Assembly (NCBI RefSeq): GCF_022808615.1
Contig: NZ_JAKZKS010000010.1
Coordinates: 59,371-123,370, forward strand
Direction: 5' to 3'
Source: Bacillus sp. FJAT-47783
GTDB lineage: Bacteria > Bacillota > Bacilli > Bacillales > Aeribacillaceae
Length of the DNA stretch: 64,000 nt
Part shown: positions 58,882-64,000 of the stretch, piece after piece
How positions within the stretch are numbered: the first letter of the stretch is position 1
Layout of the letters: every line of letters starts with the position of its first letter
Translations under genes and position numbers: made by a program
The notes under the pieces: model-generated
The model's database searches: none
What the model saw: only the letters and a program-made list of their open reading frames with translations
Told to the model about the DNA's origin: nothing

Positions 58882-60405
58882 TTACAGCTGACTTTTCGGC
58901 AAAATCTCTTCCCTTAATTCCTCCCAATTCACCTCATACAACCACTTGGCTGCTTGTTCAATGTCTTTTGAGAATATACGATCTTGTTTAATAGATGGAA
59001 CAACTGATCTTACTTCATGAAATAACGCTTTTGTAAATGAACTCATTTTTTCAACTCCGCGGTATTCTGCAGCTTGAAGTGCACAAATAAGCTCAATCGC
59101 TAATACTCTTCGGACATTTTGAATGATTTGGTGCGCATGTCTTGAGCCGATTGTTCCCATACTTACGTGATCTTCTTGGTTCGCAGAAGACGGGATTGAG
59201 TCGACACTTGCTGGATGTGCTAATGTTTTATTTTCTGAAACGAGTGACGCGGCAGCATATTGCATAATCATCGCACCTGATTGCAATCCTGGTTCAGGGC
59301 TCAAAAACGGTGGTAAATCACTTAGCTGCGGGTTCACTAAGCGTTCAATACGTCGCTCCGAAATATTTGCAAGTTCTGCGACTGCTATTTTCATAAAGTC
59401 CATGGCTAAGGCAATGGGTTGCCCATGAAAATTCCCGCCGGAAATAACCTTTTCACCACCATCAAAAATAAGTGGATTGTCTGTTGCCGCATTCATTTCG
59501 ATTTCAAGCTTTTCCTTTACATAGTCAAGCGCTTGCCATGAAGCTCCGTGCACTTGTGGAATACAGCGTAATGAATACGCATCTTGGACACGTAATTCGC
59601 CTTGTTTTGTAACTAGCTGACTGTCGTTTAAATATTCACGAACTCGTTTCGCCACATTTATTTGCTGTTTGTAACCGCGAGCTTGATGTACATCGGCGTC
59701 AAATGCATCGATAATCCCTCTTAACCCTTCAATCGTTATCGCCGCAATGGCTTCACTTTCATAAGCGAGTTGTTCTGCTTCAATATAATTAATTACTCCC
59801 ATTGCTGTCATCGCTTGCGTTCCATTGATAAGAGCTAAGCCTTCTTTCGCTTTTAACGTAACAGGTGCAATTCCTTCTTTTGAAAGAGCCGATAAAGCAT
59901 CAACACGCTCTCCCTTATAAAAAACTTCTCCTTCCCCCATTAAAACGAGTGCTAAATGGGAAAGCGGAGCTAAGTCTCCACTAGCACCAAGTGATCCTTG
60001 CTGCGGAATGACCGGATGAATATGTGCATTTAATAATTCAATAAGACGCTCAATAATAACAGGCCGGACGCCCGAATATCCTTTCAATAGCGCATTCGCA
60101 CGTAATAAAAGCATAGCCCGTGACACTTTTTCAGGGAAAGGATCGCCAACCCCACATGCATGTGAGTGAATTAAATTCAGTTGCAGTTGTTCAACATCTT
60201 TTGAATCAATAAACACATCGCTAAATTTACCGAATCCAGTTGTGATTCCGTAAATAACCTTCTTTTCATCTACTATTTTTTCGACTGCTTGACGACTTTC
60301 TTCCACTCTCTTTACGCTCGCAGGCGATGCTGTTACATATGCATCGTGATAAATGACTTGTTTTACCTCTTTTATCGTTAAAGAATGACCTGTTAATTCA
60401 ACCAT
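58882..60405 (-). CDS. hutH: Histidine ammonia-lyase HutH
   Basis: A 507-aa lyase converting L-histidine to urocanate and ammonia, first step of histidine catabolism. The MIO cofactor forms from Ala-Ser-Gly in [20 protein letters not shown]; other landmarks are [12 protein letters not shown] and [32 protein letters not shown] before ATG 60405. It follows hutP with an attenuator-like hairpin between. No hutU, hutI or hutG lies in the window; a terminator closes the unit after hutH. Confidence 0.97.
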   Translation of the reverse strand: MVELTGHSLTIKEVKQVIYHDAYVTASPASVKRVEESRQAVEKIVDEKKVIYGITTGFGKFSDVFIDSKDVEQLQLNLIHSHACGVGDPFPEKVSRAMLLLRANALLKGYSGVRPVIIERLIELLNAHIHPVIPQQGSLGASGDLAPLSHLALVLMGEGEVFYKGERVDALSALSKEGIAPVTLKAKEGLALINGTQAMTAMGVINYIEAEQLAYESEAIAAITIEGLRGIIDAFDADVHQARGYKQQINVAKRVREYLNDSQLVTKQGELRVQDAYSLRCIPQVHGASWQALDYVKEKLEIEMNAATDNPLIFDGGEKVISGGNFHGQPIALAMDFMKIAVAELANISERRIERLVNPQLSDLPPFLSPEPGLQSGAMIMQYAAASLVSENKTLAHPASVDSIPSSANQEDHVSMGTIGSRHAHQIIQNVRRVLAIELICALQAAEYRGVEKMSSFTKALFHEVRSVVPSIKQDRIFSKDIEQAAKWLYEVNWEELREEILPKSQL

Positions 60406-60441
60406 TTTTTTCCCCCTTATTCATTTTTCGAAAAATGCAAA

Positions 60442-60491
60442 AGGAGGCCATACTAGTAAACAAACGTATTTGCTTACTAATATAGCCCCCT
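60442..60491 (-). promoter_or_regulatory. HutP-controlled attenuator between hutP and hutH
   Basis: Long imperfect stem on the minus strand: AGGGGGCTATATTAGTAA pairs with TTACTAGTATGGCCTCCT around a CAAATACGTTTG centre, then TTTTGCATTTTT. UAG/NAG triplets cluster before and within it, as in the RNA site bound by HutP with histidine and Mg2+ in B. subtilis. Confidence 0.7.
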
Positions 60492-60518
60492 GTTCACTCA
60501 TCACTATAGGCTAGTTAT

Positions 60519-60968
60519 TTAAATATGATTAATACCAAGCCCGATCGTTTCATGCTCTAATCCACGAATAGGCGCTCCGATTGTTCCATATAAAGCAACG
60601 GCGATCCATTCGCCTTCCTCTTGTCTATCATATGGTCTCCCTTTGACAACAGCAAAGCGTAAGCCGACAGTCCGTAACATATCACCAAGTTCAACTTGGC
60701 CTCTCGTTACACCATGTAAAGCTTCAATAATGGCATGGTAAAGCGCATGCATTTCACGATAAACATCTTCTTGGACAAGCCCTTGTCGTTTCGCTGTTGT
60801 TTCAATAGCAGCAACAATCTTTTGCATCTCCATCGAACCAACTTTTCCCTTACAAAAGCGCCATCCTTTATTTTCTAATTGCTTCGTTAAATCTCGCTCT
60901 TCCTCTTCTTCGGAAAAAGCAAGTAACATCGCATTGCGGCCAATTCTTTTATCTAAGCTGTTGTACAT
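60519..60968 (-). CDS. hutP: Hut operon antitermination protein HutP
   Basis: A 149-aa RNA-binding protein. Match to HutP is clear: [60 protein letters not shown] and [20 protein letters not shown] with [12 protein letters not shown]. With L-histidine and Mg2+ it binds UAG-containing RNA and prevents termination ahead of hutH. RBS AGGAGTAAT before ATG 60968. Confidence 0.97.
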   Translation of the reverse strand: MYNSLDKRIGRNAMLLAFSEEEEERDLTKQLENKGWRFCKGKVGSMEMQKIVAAIETTAKRQGLVQEDVYREMHALYHAIIEALHGVTRGQVELGDMLRTVGLRFAVVKGRPYDRQEEGEWIAVALYGTIGAPIRGLEHETIGLGINHI

Positions 60969-61021
60969 GCCATTACTCCTACACTAATTAAATTTTCTAA
61001 AAAAACTAATAACTAATTATT

Positions 61022-61050
61022 ATTGTATGCGCTTTATTCTTAAAGGTCAA
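61022..61050 (-). promoter_or_regulatory. SigA promoter of the hut operon
   Basis: Minus strand TTGACC (61050-61045), 17-bp spacer, TACAAT (61027-61022), about 50 nt before hutP. Confidence 0.65.
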
Positions 61051-61176
61051 CGGAAAAAGCCTTGATTTTACAAAGTTATCAAGCTACTACATTAGATAAG
61101 TAAAGAATTAGATGGTTGAAAGTGTAAAGCATTTATTCCATAACTTAAGGTTTTTATCCATTTAAAGAGCATATTA

Positions 61177-61213
61177 AAAGCTCAGCAGACATTCTATCTG
61201 CTGAGCTTTTTTG
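61177..61213 (-). terminator. Terminator of the rRNA-tRNA operon
   Basis: AAAAGCTCAGCAGA / TCTGCTGAGCTTTT stem, 16 nt past the last tRNA; minus strand continues TAATATG. Confidence 0.85.
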
Positions 61214-61228
61214 TAGGATGTTTTTAGA

Positions 61229-61302
<74 letters not shown>

Positions 61303-61315
61303 GTTTATTTTTCTT

Positions 61316-61389
61316 TGGAGCGGGTGATGGGAATCGAACCCACGACATCAGCTTGGAAGGCTGAGGTTTTACCACTAAACTACACCCGC
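61316..61389 (-). tRNA. tRNA-Gly (TCC)
   Basis: Starts GCGGGTGTAGTTTAGTGG; anticodon TCC in CTTCCAA; CCA encoded. Confidence 0.97.
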
Positions 61390-61400
61390 ATATAAAATTT

Positions 61401-61474
<74 letters not shown>

Positions 61475-61476
61475 AT

Positions 61477-61551
61477 TGGCTGGGCTAGCTGGATTCGAAC
61501 CAACGCATGACGGAGTCAAAGTCCGTTGCCTTACCGCTTGGCTATAGCCCA
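61477..61551 (-). tRNA. tRNA-Gln (TTG)
   Basis: Starts TGGGCTATAGCCAAGCGG; anticodon TTG in CTTTGAC; CCA encoded. The gap to tRNA-His (61552-61764) shows nothing recognisable. Confidence 0.97.
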
Positions 61552-61764
61552 TTGATAAATCATCATGATTAAACTTCGTGAATAAACACCGCAGGATGAT
61601 TTTCGTGTTTGAAAGAAATAACTTCTAAGAATTAGCTTCTAGAACAGGTAAATCATCCGACATATCCTATATTCTTAAATGAGGAGTTATTACACTTCAT
61701 ACTTAATTATATATTTTTCTGCGTACCTATTTATTGTAACACAACTATTATTAATTTCAATTAA

Positions 61765-61841
61765 TGGGGCGATTGATGGGAATCGAACCCACGAATGCCA
61801 GAGCCACAATCTGGTGCGTTAACCACTTCGCCACAACCGCC
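61765..61841 (-). tRNA. tRNA-His (GTG)
   Basis: Starts GGCGGTTGTGGCGAAGTGG with the extra 5' G typical of tRNA-His; anticodon GTG in TTGTGGC; CCA encoded. Confidence 0.96.
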
Positions 61842-61855
61842 ATTATTTATTTTTA

Positions 61856-61929
61856 TGGCAGGGGCAGTAGGAATCGAACCCACACCGGAGGTTTTGGAGA
61901 CCTCTGTTCTACCGTTAAACTATGCCCCT
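61856..61929 (-). tRNA. tRNA-Trp (CCA)
   Basis: Starts AGGGGCATAGTTTAACGG; anticodon CCA in CTCCAAA; 3' CCA encoded. Confidence 0.97.
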
Positions 61930-61933
61930 ATGA

Positions 61934-62018
61934 TGGTGGAGGGGGACGGATTCGAACCGCCGAACCCTGAGGGAGCGGATTTACAGTCCGCCGCGTTTAG
62001 CCACTTCGCTACCCCTCC
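61934..62018 (-). tRNA. tRNA-Tyr (GTA)
   Basis: Starts GGAGGGGTAGCGAAGTGG; long variable arm; anticodon GTA in CTGTAAA; CCA encoded. Confidence 0.97.
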
Positions 62019-62042
62019 ACTTTAAAAATCATTCAATTAAAA

Positions 62043-62118
62043 TGGTGGCTCGGGACGGAATCGAACCGCCGACACAAGGATTTTCAGTCCTTTGCTCTAC
62101 CGACTGAGCTACCGAGCC
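62043..62118 (-). tRNA. tRNA-Phe (GAA)
   Basis: Starts GGCTCGGTAGCTCAGTCGG; anticodon GAA in CTGAAAA; CCA encoded. It is the intact copy whose 5' half is duplicated twice upstream. Confidence 0.97.
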
Positions 62119-62242
62119 AAATATAAATTTCACACCACAAATATAATATATGTCTAAAAACCTTCGCCCCAATCTCAGATTGCTTATTCAAGCTGTAGCT
62201 CGATTGGTGCGCTGTAGCATCCCTTCGATGCTTACTCGAACG

Positions 62243-62269
62243 TGCTCTACCGACTGAGCTACCGAGCCA
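62243..62269 (-). pseudogene. Truncated tRNA-Phe (5' half), copy 1
   Basis: Acceptor 5' strand and D arm (GGCTCGGTAGCTCAGTCGG) intact, then unrelated spacer sequence; no anticodon or T arm. Confidence 0.85.
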
Positions 62270-62392
62270 AATATAAATTTCACACCACAAATATAATATA
62301 TGTCTAAAAACCTTCGCCCCAATCTCAGATTGCTTATTCAAGCTGTGGCTCGATTGGTGCGCTGTAGCATCCCTTCGATGCTTACTCGAACG

Positions 62393-62419
62393 TGCTCTAC
62401 CGACTGAGCTACTGAGCCA
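62393..62419 (-). pseudogene. Truncated tRNA-Phe (5' half), copy 2
   Basis: As copy 1, with one change in the acceptor strand (GGCTCAG). Confidence 0.85.
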
Positions 62420-62444
62420 AATATAATCATATATTATTTTAAGA

Positions 62445-62520
62445 TGGCGGTCCCGACGGGAATCGAACCCGCGATCTCCTGCGTGACAGGCAGGCATGTT
62501 AACCGCTACACCACGGGACC
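62445..62520 (-). tRNA. tRNA-Asp (GTC)
   Basis: Starts GGTCCCGTGGTGTAGCGG; anticodon GTC in CTGTCAC; CCA encoded. Confidence 0.97.
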
Positions 62521-62567
62521 TTTTTTATATTAAAGTATTTTATATTCCTCGTATCGAAAAATTAATT

Positions 62568-62644
<77 letters not shown>

Positions 62645-62689
62645 ACGATAAATTAAATCATTCAGTTTTTGCTATGCTCAACGTTAGGC

Positions 62690-62780
62690 TTTGACCATCC
62701 CACTCTCAGGTAGCTTATTCAAGTAGTAGCTCGAGTGGTACGCTGATGTCTCTCAGTGAAGCTTATTCGTCTGTGCTCCA
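62690..62780 (-). repeat. Third copy of the tRNA-spacer element
   Basis: On the minus strand GATGGAGCAC, then CGAATAAGCTTC, CAGCGTACCACTCGAGCTAC and CTTGAATAAGC align with the spacer part of the 150-bp duplication (GGTAGAGCAC, CGAGTAAGCATC, CAGCGCACCAATCGAGCTAC, CTTGAATAAGC). It lies between tRNA-Ser and tRNA-fMet. Confidence 0.75.
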
Positions 62781-62811
62781 TCCTGTGACAATCATTTAAT
62801 AATGTGATATA

Positions 62812-62904
62812 TGGCGGAGGAAGAGGGATTCGAACCCCCGCGGGCTTTGACACCCCTGTCGGTTTTCAAGACCGATCCCTTCAGCCAGACTTGGGTATTC
62901 CTCC
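62812..62904 (-). tRNA. tRNA-Ser (TGA)
   Basis: Starts GGAGGAATACCCAAGTCTGG; long variable arm; anticodon TGA in CTTGAAA; CCA encoded. Confidence 0.97.
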
Positions 62905-62946
62905 ATATATTCTAAATACTCAACAGCTAAAGTAAAAGTACTTGAT

Positions 62947-63023
62947 TGGTGGCGGCGGAGGGGATCGAACCCCCGACCTCACGGGTATGAACCGTACGCT
63001 CTAGCCAGCTGAGCTACGCCGCC
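62947..63023 (-). tRNA. tRNA-Met (CAT), elongator
   Basis: Starts GGCGGCGTAGCTCAGCTGG; anticodon CAT in TTCATAC; CCA encoded. A tRNA-Ile with modified CAT is less likely given the close resemblance to Bacillus elongator Met. Confidence 0.93.
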
Positions 63024-63041
63024 AAACAACTTTCAACTTTA

Positions 63042-63117
63042 TGGTGGAGCCTAGCGGGATCGAACCGCTGACCTCCTGCGTGCAAAGCAGGCGCTCTCCC
63101 AGCTGAGCTAAGGCCCC
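63042..63117 (-). tRNA. tRNA-Ala (TGC)
   Basis: Starts GGGGCCTTAGCTCAGCTGG; anticodon TGC in TTTGCAC; CCA encoded. Confidence 0.97.
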
Positions 63118-63132
63118 ATAGTAATCAAATTA

Positions 63133-63209
63133 TGGCGCGCCCGAGAGGAGTCGAACCCCTAACCTTTTGATCCGTAGTCAAACGCTCTATCCAATTGAGC
63201 TACGGGCGC
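63133..63209 (-). tRNA. tRNA-Arg (ACG)
   Basis: Starts GCGCCCGTAGCTCAATTGG; anticodon ACG in CTACGGA; CCA encoded. Confidence 0.97.
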
Positions 63210-63216
63210 ATATAAA

Positions 63217-63305
63217 TGGTGCCGAGGGCCGGACTTGAACCGGCACGGTAGTCACCTACCGCAGGATTTTAAGTCCTGTGTGTCTGCCAATTCCACCACC
63301 CCGGC
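63217..63305 (-). tRNA. tRNA-Leu (TAA)
   Basis: Starts GCCGGGGTGGTGGAATTGG; long variable arm; anticodon TAA in CTTAAAA; CCA encoded. Confidence 0.97.
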
Positions 63306-63313
63306 AGGCATCG

Positions 63314-63388
63314 TGGAGCGGAAGACGGGATTCGAACCCGCGACCCCCACCTTGGCAAGGTGGTGTTCTACCACTGAACTACTTCCGC
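63314..63388 (-). tRNA. tRNA-Gly (GCC)
   Basis: Starts GCGGAAGTAGTTCAGTGG; anticodon GCC in TTGCCAA; CCA encoded. Confidence 0.97.
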
Positions 63389-63422
63389 ATTTCAAATCAT
63401 TGTGCACTGTATATACTTATTA

Positions 63423-63498
63423 TGGTGGAGGATGACGGGATCGAACCGCCGACCCCTTGCTTGTAAGGCAAGTGCTCTCCCAGCTGAGCTAATCCTCC
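63423..63498 (-). tRNA. tRNA-Val (TAC)
   Basis: Starts GGAGGATTAGCTCAGCTGG; anticodon TAC in CTTACAA; CCA encoded. Confidence 0.97.
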
Positions 63499-63501
63499 AT
63501 T

Positions 63502-63576
63502 TGGTGACCCGTACGGGATTCGAACCCGTGTTACCGCCGTGAAAGGGCGGTGTCTTAACCACTTGACCAACGGGCC
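63502..63576 (-). tRNA. tRNA-Glu (TTC)
   Basis: Starts GGCCCGTTGGTCAAGTGG; anticodon TTC in CTTTCAC; CCA encoded. First tRNA after 5S rRNA. Confidence 0.97.
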
Positions 63577-63604
63577 AATTTTTGTGAATTTCAACAAAAC
63601 AATT

Positions 63605-63618
63605 GCCCCATTCGGGGC
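63605..63618 (-). other. Small hairpin between 5S rRNA and the tRNAs
   Basis: GCCCC / GGGGC stem with an ATTC loop, 3 nt beyond the 5S 3' end; probably a processing signal since the tRNAs continue. Confidence 0.5.
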
Positions 63619-63621
63619 ATT

Positions 63622-63737
63622 TGCTTGGCAACGTCCTACTCTCACAGGGAATACTCCCAACTACCATCGGCGCTGAAGAGCTTAACTTCCGTGTTCGGTA
63701 TGGGAACGGGTGTGACCTCTTCGCTATCGTCACCAAA
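63622..63737 (-). rRNA. rrf: 5S ribosomal RNA
   Basis: About 116 nt. On the minus strand it runs from TTTGGTGACGATAGCGAAGA through CCCGTTCCCATACCGAAC to GTAGGACGTTGCCAAGC, matching Bacillus 5S. Confidence 0.96.
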
Positions 63738-63812
63738 CAGTTAGTGAAATGAAGAAACTTTATTCCTTCAAAACTAGATAACGTGCTTCACTGAAATCTA
63801 TTCGTACATTTA

Positions 63813-64000
63813 GGTTAAGTCCTCGATCGATTAGTATCCGTCAGCTCCATGTGTCACCACACTTCCACCTCGAACCTATCAACCTGATCATCTTTCAGGG
63901 ATCTTACTCACATAACGTGATGGGAAATCTCATCTTGAGGGGGGCTTCATGCTTAGATGCTTTCAGCACTTATCCCTTCCGCACATAGCTACCCAGCGAT
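63813..64000 (-). rRNA. rrl: 23S ribosomal RNA, 3' end (partial)
   Basis: The last 190 nt of 23S on the minus strand, including GGAAGGGATAAGTGCTGAAA and the 3' end GAGGACTTAACC. The gene continues beyond the window. The 63738-63812 spacer to 5S shows nothing further. Confidence 0.97.

Larger units (their letters stand above)
62093..62419 (-). repeat. 150-bp tandem duplication containing tRNA-Phe 5' halves
   Basis: The block TGCTCTACCGACTGAGCTAC recurs at 62093, 62243 and 62393, ex actly 150 bp apart, with near-identical sequence between (only a few substitutions, e.g. CTGTAGCTC versus CTGTGGCTC). The first belongs to intact tRNA-Phe; the others are truncated. Confidence 0.9.

Noticed and set aside
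62093..62419. Intron-containing tRNA-Phe as explanation of the 5' half copies
   Set aside because: No 3' half follows either copy; only the last unit is a complete tRNA.
61764..62497. Open frames across the tRNA cluster
   Set aside because: Translations of tRNA genes, a known annotation artefact.
63235..63736. Frames with [11 protein letters not shown] or MGVFPVRVGRCQ starts
   Set aside because: They are read from tRNA-Leu, Gly, Val, Glu and 5S rRNA sequence.

Overview
The window comes from an endospore-forming, low-GC Gram-positive of the family Bacillaceae. Evidence: two spore germinant-receptor operons, PdaA (spore cortex muramic delta-lactam synthesis), small Bacillus-type proteins (SE1561, BH0509, DUF1128), HutP-controlled histidine use, SigA promoters, strong GGAGG ribosome binding sites and frequent TTG starts. 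Gene order from about 26.7 to 53.3 kb broadly follows the B. subtilis yfj-yfk-tre region (YfjO-like, YfjP-like, pdaA, YfkA/B, YfkC, YfkD, YfkE, YfkH, YfkI, YfkJ, YfkK, treR, treA, treP). The species cannot be named from the sequence alone.

Layout. 1-1.7 kb: end of a sugar ABC transporter cluster and a DeoR regulator. 1.8-7.6 kb: germinant-receptor operon A-C-D-B with a divergent orphan B gene; a 216-bp dispersed repeat lies inside the operon. 7.8-9.6 kb: sulfatase. 9.8-15 kb: peptide-scavenging cluster made of a regulator (PrpR-like N-terminus, degenerate GGDEF, winged helix), a YfcC-type transporter, an M20 amidohydrolase and a dipeptide epimerase, with a strong promoter and a near-perfect palindromic operator. 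15-26.5 kb: accessory island with IS200, DUF6431, IS630 and ISLre2 remnants, an Ltp-domain protein, a Uma2-like nuclease, a PD-(D/E)XK-like protein, a HEPN-like protein, and an LlaJI/BsuMI-type restriction-modification operon (controller, small winged helix, two m5C methyltransferases, McrB-like GTPase, LlaJI endonuclease, 57-aa protein).

26.7-32.6 kb: rRNA methyltransferase, AlkA-like glycosylase, PdaA, a second copy of the dispersed repeat, class I fumarase and SE1561. 32.7-45.1 kb: YfkAB, MscS channel, second germinant-receptor operon (A-C-D-B) followed by two opposed orphan B genes, YfkD, YczE, a candidate small RNA, a Ca2+/H+ antiporter and OsmC. 45.4-53.4 kb: small proteins, YihY, YtxH, tyrosine phosphatase and the trehalose operon with TreR operators and cre sites. 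53.4-61 kb: BCCT transporter, a MITE-like element, a divergent photolyase, UPF0316, CPBP protease, hutH and hutP. 61.2-64 kb: end of an rRNA operon read on the minus strand (23S, 5S, 18 tRNAs, terminator), with a 150-bp duplication carrying truncated tRNA-Phe halves.

Most unusual: three arrays of short cores at helical-turn spacing (20-22 bp, some 12 bp), each just downstream of an intrinsic terminator of a minus-strand gene and each built on a different core. Others are the orphan germinant-receptor B subunits, the extra small genes of the restriction operon, the 43.3-kb small RNA candidate, and the tRNA-half duplication.
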